A DNA stretch of 35,488 nucleotides, taken from assembly GCA_001567485.1 (NCBI GenBank), contig JZRA01000134.1, positions 1 through 35,488 of the forward strand. Direction: 5' to 3'. The DNA is from Chloroflexi bacterium OLB13 (GTDB lineage Bacteria; Chloroflexota; Anaerolineae; Aggregatilineales; Phototrophicaceae). Positions 7,726 to 16,589 of this stretch are shown here, in pieces; the stretch's first letter is position 1; the number at the start of each line of letters is the position of its first letter. The position numbers were made by a program, and so were the translations under genes. The notes below the pieces were generated by a model, which saw only the letters and a list, made by a program, of their open reading frames with translations, was not told the origin of the DNA and searched no databases.

Positions 7726-9099
7726 CTACCTGCGCGCAAACAGCAGCAGTTCGCCGACGCGGGGCGCATCGCCGGCGCTCATCACGATGACGATGTCGCC
7801 GGGGCGAGTCTGCTCGATCAGCAGATCGGCCGTGTCGGTGATAGAGCCGCTGGGGCGCGCATGCGGATGTTGCGCGGCGATGGCAGCAGCGGTGGACTCT
7901 CCGTCGACGCCGGGGACGGGAGCCTCGCGCGCGGCGTAAATGTCGGTGACGAGGACTTCATCGGCGTCGGAAAAGGCGCGCGCATAATCCGCGAGCAGCG
8001 CCTGCGTGCGGCTGAACGTGTGCGGCTGCCAGACGGCCCAGATTCGCCGGCCGGGATAGCGCATACGCGCCGCTTCGAGCGTCACATGGATAGCGGTCGG
8101 GTGATGCGCGTAATCGTCGATGACGGTCACGCCGCCCGCCTCGCCGCGCACCTCGAAACGCCGGCCGGTGCTCTTGAAGCCTTCCAGCGCGTGGGCCGAC
8201 TCCTGCGGGGCGAGATTCGCGCCGTAGTGGGCGGCCAGCAGCGCGGCCGTGGCATTGGCGGCGTTGTGTTTGCCCCATTGGGCGAGGCGAAGCTGTGCGC
8301 TCCAGCCAGCCCGCGCCGAGATAGTGAACGTCATCCGGTCATCGCGGCCGGCGGCTGGCTCAGAGATGCGAACGTCGCCGTTCGCGTTGAAACCGTAGGT
8401 GAATGTGCGTCCGGCGTGATGGGATGCGAGCGCCAGCGTGCGCGGGTCGTCGCCGTTGACGATGAGGATGCCGCCCGGTTTGATCTTGCCGACGAACGTC
8501 ACAAACGAGGCCGTCATCTCCGCCTCGGTCGGGAAGAAGTCAGGATGATCCCACTCGGCGGAGGTGATGACAGCGAGGGATGGCGTCAGACCGTGGTACA
8601 TGTGGTCATATTCATCGGCCTCAATCACGAAGTGGCGCCCTGTCCCGGCGGCGGCATTGGCGCCGGTATTCGCCATCACCGAGCCGACGATGTAACCGGG
8701 GTTCAGTCCGGCCTCACGCAGGATATGCGTGGTCATGGCGGTGGTGGTCGTTTTGCCGTGGGTGCCGGCGATGGCGATCCCGTCCAGCCCGTCCAGCAGC
8801 GCCGGTAGAAAGTCGCGCCGCTTATAGACCGGGATGCCGGCCTTGAGCGCCGCGTCGATCTCAGGGTTGCTGCGCGCCGCCGACGTGACGAGCAGCGCGT
8901 CCGCGCCGGCGATGTGGGCCGCGTCGTGGCCGATGTACACCGTCACGCCGTCACGGGCCAGCGCATCCGCCAGTGGGCCGGGCGACCGGTCGCTTCCGGT
9001 CAGCATATAGCCGCGTTCGAGCAGCACGCGCGCAATCGCGGACATGCCCGTGCCGCCGATACCCACAATGTGCAAACGCAGATCGGGTGTGAGGTTCAC
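7726..9099 (-). CDS. murC: UDP-N-acetylmuramate-L-alanine ligase
   Basis: The cytoplasmic Mur ligase that adds L-alanine to UDP-N-acetylmuramate with ATP, the first step of the peptidoglycan stem peptide. The 457 residues match the family. The N-terminal UDP-binding domain begins LRLHIVGIGGTGMSAIARVL, the ATP P-loop is AGTHGKTTTTAM, the central domain has SAEWDHPDFFPTEAEM, and the C-terminal domain has VIDDYAHHPTAIHVTLEAA. The start is GTG at 9099; there is no clear SD. The upstream membrane-protein gene ends nine bases before it, so translational coupling is likely. It is the last gene of the ftsW-murG cluster. Confidence 0.96.
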   Translation of the reverse strand: MNLTPDLRLHIVGIGGTGMSAIARVLLERGYMLTGSDRSPGPLADALARDGVTVYIGHDAAHIAGADALLVTSAARSNPEIDAALKAGIPVYKRRDFLPALLDGLDGIAIAGTHGKTTTTAMTTHILREAGLNPGYIVGSVMANTGANAAAGTGRHFVIEADEYDHMYHGLTPSLAVITSAEWDHPDFFPTEAEMTASFVTFVGKIKPGGILIVNGDDPRTLALASHHAGRTFTYGFNANGDVRISEPAAGRDDRMTFTISARAGWSAQLRLAQWGKHNAANATAALLAAHYGANLAPQESAHALEGFKSTGRRFEVRGEAGGVTVIDDYAHHPTAIHVTLEAARMRYPGRRIWAVWQPHTFSRTQALLADYARAFSDADEVLVTDIYAAREAPVPGVDGESTAAAIAAQHPHARPSGSITDTADLLIEQTRPGDIVIVMSAGDAPRVGELLLFARR

Positions 9100-9108
9100 G
9101 GGACGTCG

Positions 9109-9657
9109 TTACGCGGAAGTCGCTGCCAACACCAGCGCGGCTAACGCGGCGATCAGCAGGAAGGTCGGCGCGCCGCCGCCTAAGCCGCCGGTCAGCAGCA
9201 CGACCGGGTTCATGCCGAGCGCGAGCGCCGTGGGCGAGGTGGCCGACGGCGCGACGATGAACGGCGACAGCGGGTACTCGTTGATGTCCATGAGGAACCA
9301 CGCCGTCCCAGCGATCAGCCACCCGTTGATCCCGCCGAACAGCAAGCCCAGCCAGCTCGCGGCGGAGTTGAGCTTGAACACGACACGCCGCCCACGCTGA
9401 TAGTACGCGGCGGTGCGAAAGCCATAGCCGAGGTACACGATCAGGCCGAAGATGCCGATCTGCACGATGAATGTCAGCTCGCGCCCTGCGCCGGTGAGGA
9501 ACGGGATACTGCGCAGCAGCACGTCCGCTTGAATCAGCAGATACGCGCCGAAAAGTGCGGCGACCATCACCGGAGTTTCGCGCCGCCAACCGCGCAAATA
9601 GCCTGCGACGGCGGCCATCAGCGCGGTGAGCCACATCAGCGAAGACAGTTCAATCAC
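9109..9657 (-). CDS. CvpA-like multispanning membrane protein (paralogue 2)
   Basis: A hydrophobic 182-residue protein with about four or five membrane segments and no catalytic motif. The overall plan resembles the CvpA (colicin V production) family: an Arg-containing loop after the first segment (AGYLRGWRRETPVMVAALFG) and a Gly-rich last third. It aligns with the preceding gene over a shared block, GWLIAGTAWFLMDINEYPLSP here and GYLVWGTLWYLMVINDYPLSP there, so the two are tandem paralogues. Its position between murG and murC suggests a cell-envelope role. The CvpA assignment is an inference from topology and length; the paralogy is seen directly. Confidence 0.7.
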   Translation of the reverse strand: MIELSSLMWLTALMAAVAGYLRGWRRETPVMVAALFGAYLLIQADVLLRSIPFLTGAGRELTFIVQIGIFGLIVYLGYGFRTAAYYQRGRRVVFKLNSAASWLGLLFGGINGWLIAGTAWFLMDINEYPLSPFIVAPSATSPTALALGMNPVVLLTGGLGGGAPTFLLIAALAALVLAATSA

Positions 9658-9691
9658 ACGACACCTCGTCCGGCGAACCGCGCGGCGCGGC

Positions 9692-10249
9692 TTAGATCAG
9701 GATCAACACGATCAAGAACGCGACGATCACCATGCCCGACAGCAGCGGATCAAGCCCGCCGGGGCCGCCCGCCAGCACATACAGCGGAAGCCACTGCACG
9801 AGGCTCGCGGCGTCCGACCCTGTCACCGGCGCCCGGATATACGGGCTGAGCGGATAATCGTTAATCACCATAAGATACCACAACGTTCCCCACACCAGAT
9901 ACCCGTTGAGGATCCCCATCAGCAGGCCGAGGATGCGCGTTTGCAGTTCGTCACGGCCCTCCGGCGGCCCGGTCTGCTGCGCCTGCTTGACGTCACGCCC
10001 GATCAGTGCGCGCGTTTGGTAGCCGAAGAACACGATCACGCAGAACACGATGGCTTGCACGAGAAAGCGCGTCGTGGGCGGCGTGTTCGCCAGCAGGGTC
10101 AGCCGCAGCAGGCCGTCGAAGCTGTGCAGCGTGAACAGCGCCAGCACGATACCGGCCAGCGAGATAACCTCTTTGTTGAAGCCGCGCTGGAACCCGATCA
10201 CGGCGAAAATCCCGATCAGGATGAACAACAAGACGTGAAGCTGCATCAT
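9692..10249 (-). CDS. CvpA-like multispanning membrane protein (paralogue 1)
   Basis: A 185-residue membrane protein with N-terminal FILIGIFAVIGFQRGFNKEVISLAGI, close to the start pattern of CvpA-family proteins (a hydrophobic segment, a G-x-x-x-GF motif, then a charged loop). Four or so membrane segments follow, with a polar loop at about residues 88-104 (DVKQAQQTGPPEGRDE). The block GYLVWGTLWYLMVINDYPLSP is shared with the next gene, 34 bp downstream. murG ends 43 bp upstream. No enzyme motif is visible, and the function is unknown beyond probable envelope or cell-wall association. Confidence 0.72.
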   Translation of the reverse strand: MMQLHVLLFILIGIFAVIGFQRGFNKEVISLAGIVLALFTLHSFDGLLRLTLLANTPPTTRFLVQAIVFCVIVFFGYQTRALIGRDVKQAQQTGPPEGRDELQTRILGLLMGILNGYLVWGTLWYLMVINDYPLSPYIRAPVTGSDAASLVQWLPLYVLAGGPGGLDPLLSGMVIVAFLIVLILI

Positions 10250-10292
10250 GCGGCGTCACCTGCCGCACGGCATGCATCGGGCAGCCCGTGGG

Positions 10293-11384
10293 TCATCGCG
10301 GCGCACCCACCTTTAGTAACAGTTCGGCGATTGCGCCCGCGGCATCGTCGCAGCGCAGAGCGAGCGCCGCCGCGCGCATGTTGGCGAGCTTGCCGGGGGC
10401 GTCGAGCAGCGCGCGGACTTTCGACGCCAGTTCGCCCAGCGATTCGTCGGGCAGGATTTGCGCCGCGCCGCGCTGCGCGAGGTAATCGGCGTTGACTTTC
10501 TGATAACGCCACGCATGCGGATACGGCACAAGCAGCGCAGGCAGCCCAAAATACGGGAGTTCGCCCAACGTGCTCGCCCCGCTGCGACATACGCACAGAT
10601 CGGCTGCTGCCATCGCCAGCCCCATGTCGTCGTGTAGATACGCGTATGGATGATACCCCGGCGTGCCGCGCACCGCCTCTGCGCGTTGGGCGTCCAGCTC
10701 GCCCGTGACGTGGATGATCTGAAGATCGCCTTTGGCGAGCAGATCGGGCAGCGCGTCGATCAGCCCGATGTTGATGCTGCGCGCGCCCCGGCTCCCGCCG
10801 AACACGAGCAGAGTCTTCTTCGCCGTGTCGAGGCCGAAGTGCTCGACCGCCTGCCGGCGCTGTGCGCCCGCCACCGACTGCCGCAGCGGGTAGCCGGTCA
10901 CGATCATCTTGGACTCCGGCACGTACTGCGCGGATGCCTCGGTGGTCACGGCGATGGTCTTAGCGAACGGGCGCAGGATTTTGATCGACAGCGCCGGCTC
11001 GATGTCCGGCAGGAAAATTACAATCGGCACGCGGCGCAGCCACGCGGCCACCGCCACGGGCAGGCCGACCCACCCACCGGTCATCAGCACGACGTTAGGC
11101 TTGCGCAGGCCGAGGATGCGCCATGACTGTACGATGCCCGCCAACGTCTTGAAGATGCTGGTGACGACCTTCAGCGGGTTGACGCCGTGCAGCGGCCCAG
11201 CTTGAACCTCGTCAATCGACTCCAGTGGGACGTCCGATTTTTCCAGCAGCGGGCGCTCGAAACCGCCGACCGTGCCGACAAACGCGATCGTCGAATCGGT
11301 CGTGATATGCAGCAGGCGCTCAGCGACCGCCAGTGCTGGATAGACGTGTCCGCCCGTTCCCCCGGCTGCGATCAGCAGACGCAC
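10293..11384 (-). CDS. murG: UDP-GlcNAc:lipid I N-acetylglucosaminyltransferase
   Basis: The peripheral membrane GT-B enzyme that converts lipid I to lipid II on the cytoplasmic face. I place the start at GTG 11384 (VRLLIAAGGTGGHVYPAL), with AAGGGGG just upstream and the Gly-rich loop at its usual position near the N-terminus. A longer frame to 11438 would add 18 atypical residues. Other signatures are VFGGSRGARSIN at the start of the second domain and CRSGASTLGELPYFGLPALLVPYPHA, the UDP-GlcNAc site. 363 residues is typical. Its start lies inside the 3' end of ftsW, a 65-base overlap, which implies coupled translation. Confidence 0.96.
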   Translation of the reverse strand: MRLLIAAGGTGGHVYPALAVAERLLHITTDSTIAFVGTVGGFERPLLEKSDVPLESIDEVQAGPLHGVNPLKVVTSIFKTLAGIVQSWRILGLRKPNVVLMTGGWVGLPVAVAAWLRRVPIVIFLPDIEPALSIKILRPFAKTIAVTTEASAQYVPESKMIVTGYPLRQSVAGAQRRQAVEHFGLDTAKKTLLVFGGSRGARSINIGLIDALPDLLAKGDLQIIHVTGELDAQRAEAVRGTPGYHPYAYLHDDMGLAMAAADLCVCRSGASTLGELPYFGLPALLVPYPHAWRYQKVNADYLAQRGAAQILPDESLGELASKVRALLDAPGKLANMRAAALALRCDDAAGAIAELLLKVGAPR

Positions 11385-12651
11385 GTTGCCCCCTTCGTTC
11401 CGCGGCAAATTCGCGCACGTTGTTCGCACGCTGCACACTCAATATCAACCCGACGCCGACCAAGACCGTCACCATCGACGACCCGCCAAAGCTGATGAAC
11501 GGCAGCGCGATCCCCGTCGGTGGAACCAGCGCGAGCATGACCGCGATGTTGAGCAGCGCCTTTGAGATGATCCACAGCGTGACTCCGGCCGCCAACAGCG
11601 CGCCAAACGGGTCGGGAGTTCGCCGCGCGATGGTAAAGCCGCGGGCGACGAAGATCGCGTAGAGGAGGACGACGAACGCCGCGCCGAGGATGCCAAACTC
11701 CTCGCCGATGATCGCGAAGATCGAATCGGTGTGCGGGGCGGGGAGCGCGTTGTTGAACTTTTGCTGACTCAGACCGAGGCCGACGCCCGTCCAGCCGCCG
11801 TTGGCGAACGCCACATACGCCTGAAACACCTGATAATCGGCGCGGGTGATGTCGGTGATCGAATCGAGGAACGTGCCGACCCGGTTTTCAGCATAGCCCA
11901 GCCCGCCGCCGAACACCACCAGGAGGCCCATAATTCCGGCGATGCCTGCGATCACGCCGATCTGAATCAAGTCGGCGCCGGCGAGGAAGAACATCACGCC
12001 GCTGACGCCCACGATAATGACGGCGGTCGAGATGTCCGGCTGCAAGACGACAAGCCCGCTGATGATGCCCAGCAGCGCGGCGAATGGCAGCAGGCCGTAG
12101 GTCAGGCTTTTGACGCGGGTGTTCTTGCTGCTCAACCACGCCGCCATGTAGATAATCATCGCCAGCTCGGCCAGCTCGCCGGGCTGCAAACTGCCGCCGA
12201 TCAGCGAACGGCGCGCGTTGAAGACGTCATCCCCGAACAACAACACGGCGATCAACGCGGCAATCGTGCCGAGCAGAATGACGACGGACAGCCGCCGGAT
12301 GCGCCGATAATCAAAGACGATCACGATGGCAAGCCCCACGAGGCCGACACCGACGTTACGCGCTTGTTCGAGCACCTTCTGCGCCGGGTTGCCCCACTCG
12401 CTGTACGACCAGTCGAAGGTCGTGCTGTACACCATCATCAGGCCAATCGCCAGCAGCAGGCCAGACACCGCCATCAACGGCTTGTCGAGTGTTTGCAGGA
12501 AGCTCTGCGTGCGTTCGTTCTGGCGCGACATCGTGCGCGGAAGCGCGTCGAACGCGGGCGCAGGGGCGGTACTGCGCGGCTTACGCACCGGGGCCGGTGG
12601 AGAAGCCGTGCCTGTTTCGTCGATGAACTGCGGATGAGTCTGTTCAGCCAT
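11320..12651 (-). CDS. ftsW: SEDS-family septal peptidoglycan glycosyltransferase
   Basis: A polytopic SEDS protein that polymerises lipid II at the division septum with a class B PBP. From ATG 12651 (MAEQTHPQFI) the protein is 443 residues. A cytoplasmic, Pro-rich N-terminal tail of about 60 residues precedes ten or so membrane segments. Family signatures include VYSTTFDWSY, the RRSLIGGSLQPGELAELA block, VLQPDISTAVII, PAPHTDSIFAIIGEEFGILGA and the closing PPTGIALPFISFGGSS. The frame stays open upstream to a TTG at 12732, but that would lie upstream of the likely -10 element. It is the first gene of the cell-wall cluster. FtsW is preferred to RodA because of the murG linkage. Confidence 0.95.
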   Translation of the reverse strand: MAEQTHPQFIDETGTASPPAPVRKPRSTAPAPAFDALPRTMSRQNERTQSFLQTLDKPLMAVSGLLLAIGLMMVYSTTFDWSYSEWGNPAQKVLEQARNVGVGLVGLAIVIVFDYRRIRRLSVVILLGTIAALIAVLLFGDDVFNARRSLIGGSLQPGELAELAMIIYMAAWLSSKNTRVKSLTYGLLPFAALLGIISGLVVLQPDISTAVIIVGVSGVMFFLAGADLIQIGVIAGIAGIMGLLVVFGGGLGYAENRVGTFLDSITDITRADYQVFQAYVAFANGGWTGVGLGLSQQKFNNALPAPHTDSIFAIIGEEFGILGAAFVVLLYAIFVARGFTIARRTPDPFGALLAAGVTLWIISKALLNIAVMLALVPPTGIALPFISFGGSSMVTVLVGVGLILSVQRANNVREFAAERRGQRASADRSRGNGRTRLSSTGGR

Positions 12652-12696
12652 GTGCGCGTGAGATCCCGACCGGCGCGGACGCGCCCTCTCTGTGGG

Positions 12697-12702
12697 ATTA
12701 TA
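12697..12702 (-). promoter_or_regulatory. Candidate -10 element for the ftsW-murC cluster
   Basis: A perfect TATAAT on the minus strand, 45 bases before the ftsW ATG. I cannot see a good -35 at 16-18 bases, so the promoter call is tentative. Confidence 0.4.
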
Positions 12703-12756
12703 CCGGATAATGTAGGTGTGGTGAGTGAACAAACTTGTAAACCCGGCGAGACGCTA

Positions 12757-12785
12757 TTGAGACATCGGCCGCGGCGGGCTAGAAT
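12757..12785 (+). promoter_or_regulatory. Promoter of the bioY operon
   Basis: -35 TTGAGA (12757-12762), a 17-base spacer and -10 TAGAAT (12780-12785), about 30 bases before the first start codon of the rightward operon. It is divergent from the ftsW promoter. Confidence 0.7.
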
Positions 12786-12814
12786 CACCGGCGGTACGGA
12801 TCACATTAAGCGAG

Positions 12815-13114
12815 ATGCACATGGCCTTTTTGGATAAGAACGAACGGCAGAAACTCGCCCAAGAGTTGAAAGACATCGGGTTTCGCCCGGCCAAGGGCAA
12901 GCTGCGCCGGATGGATCCGCAGTGCCGGCTTGCGTTCTACCGCAACGTGCAGTCGGTCAATCACTGGGTGACGCGCTTCGAGCTGAAAAGCCTCGGCGCG
13001 CGTGTGACGATGATCGAGAAGCTGGCCCAACACGAGCACAAAAGCGGCAAGATGACCGCCGATTATGAGCTGGTCGAGGTCATTGTCGAGCCGACGCCCG
13101 AAAACAAGACCTAA
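12815..13114 (+). CDS. Small conserved-looking protein of unknown function
   Basis: A soluble 99-residue protein rich in charged residues (MHMAFLDKNERQKLAQELKD). I do not recognise the family. It contains no Cys pair or catalytic motif; helical N-terminal and mixed C-terminal structure is likely. ATG codons at 12815 and 12821 are both possible; spacing from GCGAGA favours the second slightly. It is first in a rightward operon with bioY (31 bp gap) and the SbcD-like gene. Codon use and a good promoter upstream support a real gene. The context does not point to a clear role. Confidence 0.7.
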   Translation: MHMAFLDKNERQKLAQELKDIGFRPAKGKLRRMDPQCRLAFYRNVQSVNHWVTRFELKSLGARVTMIEKLAQHEHKSGKMTADYELVEVIVEPTPENKT

Positions 13115-13145
13115 CCACATCGACTTTCAACGGGGAGAACTCATC

Positions 13146-13703
13146 ATGCTGTTTGCGCCTCCTGTGCCGCGCCGCGCACTGGCGTGGCAGCGCGCGGCCG
13201 GTATTGTCGCATTCGCGGCATTCACCGCCATCGCCGCGCGCGTGACGATTGAGACAGGCGGCCCGGTGCCGTTTACGCTGCAAGTACTGCCAACCCTGCT
13301 GGCCGGAATCGTGCTGGGCTGGCGTGACGGCGCGCTTTCGCAGGCGGTTTACGTCGCGGCGATTGCCGCCGGCCTGCCGCTGGATGCGCGTGCGCTCGGC
13401 ACTGCCGCGCTGGCTGGCCCCACCGCCGGCTTTCTCGTCGGGTTCATCCCAGCCGCGGCGGTCGCTGGTTTCATCGCGCAGGCCGGCGGCGGATCGGTGT
13501 GGATGCGCTGGGTCGCCGGTGTCTACGGCCTGTTTGTGCTGTACGTCATCGGTGTGCCGTGGCTGTCCATCAGCGCGGGGCTGCCGCTCACCGACGCCTT
13601 CAACGCGGTCATGCCGTTCCTCGGCTTCGATCTGATAAAGGCGCTGATTGCCGCCGGCCTCGCCGAAAGCGGGCGCGCGCTGCTGGGGCAGAGTCCGCGC
13701 TGA
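13146..13703 (+). CDS. bioY: BioY-family biotin transporter substrate-binding subunit
   Basis: The S component of an ECF-type biotin uptake system, a small six-helix membrane protein that binds biotin and docks with the energising EcfA/EcfT module, whose genes are not in the window. The start is ATG 13146, with GGGGAG eight bases upstream, giving 185 residues. Family signatures are FTAIAARVTIETGGPVPFTL near the N-terminus, the loop after LLAGIVLGWRDGALSQAVY, and GPTAGFLVGFIPAA. The stop overlaps the start of the next gene (TGATG), which indicates translational coupling. Confidence 0.93.
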   Translation: MLFAPPVPRRALAWQRAAGIVAFAAFTAIAARVTIETGGPVPFTLQVLPTLLAGIVLGWRDGALSQAVYVAAIAAGLPLDARALGTAALAGPTAGFLVGFIPAAAVAGFIAQAGGGSVWMRWVAGVYGLFVLYVIGVPWLSISAGLPLTDAFNAVMPFLGFDLIKALIAAGLAESGRALLGQSPR

Positions 13704-14931
13704 TGCCTGAACCGATTCGCGTTCTACACTTTGCCGACCTGCACATCGGCGTTGAATCATACGGCCGCACCGACCCGGACACCGGCCTGTCGACGCGCGT
13801 CATCGACTTTCTGCGCCGGCTCGACGAGGTGGCCGAGGCCGCCCGTCAGCGCGACGCCGATCTGATTATCTTCGCCGGCGACGCCTTTCAGACCCGCACG
13901 CCCAACCCAACCTATCAGCGCGAGTTCGCCCACCGCATCCTCGACCTGAGCGCCATCGCGCCGGTCGTGCTGTTGGTCGGCAATCACGATCTGCCCCCTG
14001 CCGTGATGAAGGCGTCGAGCATCGAAATCTACGACACGCTCAACGTGCCGAACGTATGGGTCGCCGGGGACTATGACGGCCGGATCATCGAGACGAAGCG
14101 CGGGCCGGTCTTCGTGGCCGCCGCCCCCTATCCGATACGCGCGCGGCTGATGGAGGACGAGCGCACGCAGGGCAAGACGATTCGTGAGGTAGATGAACAG
14201 CTTCAGCTCACACTGGCGCGGATGCTAGACGACCTCGCCGAGCAGGCGGACGCCCATGCCAGCCCGCGCATCCTCACCGGGCATTTCACGGTCAGCGGCG
14301 CGGCGTTGGGCAGCGAGCAGAACATCATGCTCGGCCGTGACATCGCCGTGCAGATCGCTGACATCGCCGACGACCGCTGGGATTACATCGCGCTTGGGCA
14401 TATCCACCGGCACCAGAACTTGACGCGCGATCGCGCCGACGTGCCGCCGGTCGTCTACGCTGGCAGTTTGGAGCGCATCGACTTCGGTGAAGAGCGCGAC
14501 GTCAAGGGCTACTGCTGGGCGGAGGTCTCACGCGGGAGGGCCGTATGGGAATTCGTGCCGGTGGCGGCGCGCCGGTTCGTCACGCTCGCCGCTGATCTGC
14601 GCCGCAGTCCACAGCCCACGCAGGACGCCGTCGCGCTGATCGAAGCGTCCAACGTCCGCGACGCTGTCGTGCGGATGATCGTGCAGCTCACGCCAGAAAC
14701 GCAGGCGTCGTTCAACGAGCCGCTGGTGCGCGAGTCACTGCGACGGGCCGGGGCGTTCTATCAGGCGATCCGCAAAGAGGTCGAGAGCTTGGAGCGCGCA
14801 CGGCTGGGCGGCAGCCCCGAAGGACTACGCCCGCGCAGCTGCTCGACCGCTACCTGATGAGCCGCGATGTCGAGGCGGGACGGCGCGAAGATCTGCTCCG
14901 CGCGGCGGAATCGATCTTCCACGGCGACTAG
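13703..14931 (+). CDS. SbcD/Mre11-type metallophosphoesterase, single-base frameshift near the 3' end
   Basis: A predicted Mn-dependent DNA repair nuclease of the calcineurin-like phosphoesterase fold. The motifs follow in order: ADLHIG, FAGDAFQTRTPNP, VGNHDL, GHFTVSG and LGHIHRHQ, then YAGSLERIDFGEE. Motif II reads GDAFQ rather than the common GDxFD, so one usual acidic residue is absent. The encoded frame stops at 14857 with an unlikely tail. If one C is restored to the CCCC run at 14815-14818, the frame continues as TPAQLLDRYLMSRD and ends ESIFHGD at 14931, giving about 409 residues, a normal length. No SbcC/Rad50 partner is adjacent. It is coupled to bioY by a 1-base overlap of the stop and start codons. 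Confidence 0.87.
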
Positions 14932-14980
14932 CGCGTCGATCATCGCAGCACCACCCATAGGCGCAGACCGTCCCCGTTGT

Positions 14981-14986
14981 TACAAT
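14981..14986 (+). promoter_or_regulatory. Candidate -10 element before the SDR gene
   Basis: TACAAT on the + strand. It overlaps a possible ATG at 14985. If this is a real -10, that ATG cannot be used and translation would start at GTG 15024. No good -35 is visible. Confidence 0.3.
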
Positions 14987-15023
14987 GACAAGCTCACTAT
15001 CAGCTGGCGAATACCTGCGCATC

Positions 15024-15808
15024 GTGACGACATCACAACCACGCCGCCGGGTCTTGGTGACTGGGGGCGGCAGCTTTCTGGGGGATTACATCGCGGCGGC
15101 GCTGGTGGCCGAAGGCGCCGACGTGACGCTGCTGGTGCGCCCCGGCGCAGAGGATCACCTCGGCGGGCTGGCCGAGCGCGTGCGCTGGGCGACCGCCGAC
15201 GTGTGGAATCCGGCCAGCTTGCGCGGGCGGCGCGCGCCCATCAATGCGTCGTGCATACCGTCGGCAGCCTGACGGCCGACCCGGCGCAGGGGTTGACGCA
15301 TCAACGGTTGAACTTCCTGTCGGCGCGCAACGTCATCAATATGTGCAGCAGCGACGGCGTGCCGACCTGTATTCTCATGAGCACCACGCGCGCGCCGTGG
15401 CTCAACCGTGGTTACGTGCATGCCAAGCGTGACGCCGAGGAATATGTCGGCCGGGTCGGGGTCAGCGCCTTGATCGTCCGCGCGCCGCTGGTGTACCGCC
15501 GGGGCGCGCCGCGGTCGCTGTTCTGGCGGCTGATCAGCGGGCTGCGGCACGTGCCGATCCTCGGCTGGCTGCTCAGGCTGAACCGCATCGCGCCGATGCC
15601 GGTGGACGTGCTGGCGCGCGCGGTCGCCCGTGCCGCGCTCAACCCGCGCCGGGTCGCCAAGCCGATCCTGTACGCGCCCGACCTGCGCCGGATGAACACG
15701 CGCGACGAGCGCCGGGGGCGGGGGCCGGAGATTTCGGTAGAGAACGTGCCGCCGCCATTCGACGCGCTGGACGACGTGCCGATTGGCTTCACGCCGCGAC
15801 AGTCGTGA
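15024..15808 (+). CDS. Atypical SDR-fold NAD(P)-binding protein, single-base frameshift
   Basis: An NAD(P)-binding protein of the extended/atypical short-chain dehydrogenase superfamily, resembling NDUFA9-like sugar-epimerase-fold proteins; no substrate can be named. The N-terminal Rossmann loop reads RVLVTGGGSFLGDYIAAAL. The first frame runs off to a stop at about 15272. The downstream part (QCVVHTVGSLTAD, then LMSTTRAPWLNRGY, YVHAKRDAEEYVG, RAPLVYRRGAP) is in the -1 frame. One missing G or C between 15225 and 15240 explains this. YxxxK is present as YVHAK. I chose GTG 15024 because it starts shortly before the Rossmann strand; ATG 14985 is the alternative. It follows the SbcD-like gene at 92 bp. 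Confidence 0.75.
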
Positions 15809-15813
15809 CGCAA

Positions 15814-15841
15814 ACGGGGCCGCCCGGTTGGGCGACCCCGT
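15814..15841 (-). terminator. Hairpin between convergent SDR and hpf genes
   Basis: ACGGGG pairs with CCCCGT and GCCC with GGGC around a GGTT loop, with a small internal loop. On the minus strand it is followed by TTTG, so it best fits the hpf terminator. The T-run is short. Confidence 0.45.
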
Positions 15842-15873
15842 GAAAAGTGTCGATGATGTCACGCGCCGGCAGG

Positions 15874-16470
15874 CTATCCCTCGGCCGGTGACAGCACACC
15901 GTACGCGCCATCGCGCCGCTTGTACACGACGTTGACCTGCCCGCTGCCCACGTCACGGTACATGAAGAACGTGTGGCCGAGCAGTTCCATCTGGTCAATC
16001 GCCTCGTGTTCATCCATCGTCGAAACGGGGATCTGCTTACGCTTGACGACCTCGACTGGCTCGAACTCGGCCGCGGGTTCGTCAATCGCCGGAAGGGTCT
16101 CGGCCGTCTCAAGCTCGGCCAACGTCATGCTGAAACGCTCGCTGCGAGTACGCATGGCCTCGCGCTTGCCTTTGAAGCGTGCGATGCGAGTGTACATCTT
16201 GTCGAGCGCCTCTGTGATCGACGCTTCGATTCCGTCGTGGTTGAAGCCACGCGCCCGTTCTTCGGTGCGCAGGATCGCGCCGCGCTCGTGCGTCAGCGTG
16301 ACCTGCGCGATCACTTCGTCCTCGCCACGTTTATTCTCCTGTCTCGTGAGTTCCAACCGAATTTCGCGGATATTCGGCAGGTACTTCTTAAGCCCCTCCA
16401 GTTTGCGTGTGGCGAATTCTTCCGTATCTGATTGCAGGCGGAAATTCTGGCCGCGAACCGAGAGCTTCAT
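15874..16470 (-). CDS. hpf: Ribosome hibernation-promoting factor, long form
   Basis: A long HPF that dimerises 70S ribosomes into inactive 100S particles under stress. The start is ATG 16470 (MKLSVRGQNFRLQSDTEEFA), with AAGGAG seven bases upstream. Residues ~1-105 are the S30AE domain that occupies the decoding centre. Residues ~140-198 (RKQIPVSTMDEHEAIDQ, LLGHTFFMYRD, VYKRRDGAYGVLSP) are the C-terminal dimerisation domain found only in long forms. The 198-residue length fits. It lies downstream of tadB-tadC; a 119-base gap separates it from tadC. A shared transcript is possible, though HPF usually has its own stress promoter. Confidence 0.94.
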   Translation of the reverse strand: MKLSVRGQNFRLQSDTEEFATRKLEGLKKYLPNIREIRLELTRQENKRGEDEVIAQVTLTHERGAILRTEERARGFNHDGIEASITEALDKMYTRIARFKGKREAMRTRSERFSMTLAELETAETLPAIDEPAAEFEPVEVVKRKQIPVSTMDEHEAIDQMELLGHTFFMYRDVGSGQVNVVYKRRDGAYGVLSPAEG

Positions 16471-16589
16471 GACATAACTCCTTCTATCGTGATCACCCGC
16501 TGACGGCAGCCCACCTGCCGCCAGAGAAACACACAGGCGCCCGGTATGTCCCCGCGCGCCCCTGTGGAGTTCTACACGTTGTACGCTCC

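Noticed and set aside
15974..16477. + strand open frames opposite hpf
   Set aside because: They are complements of a clear hpf gene with a strong SD.
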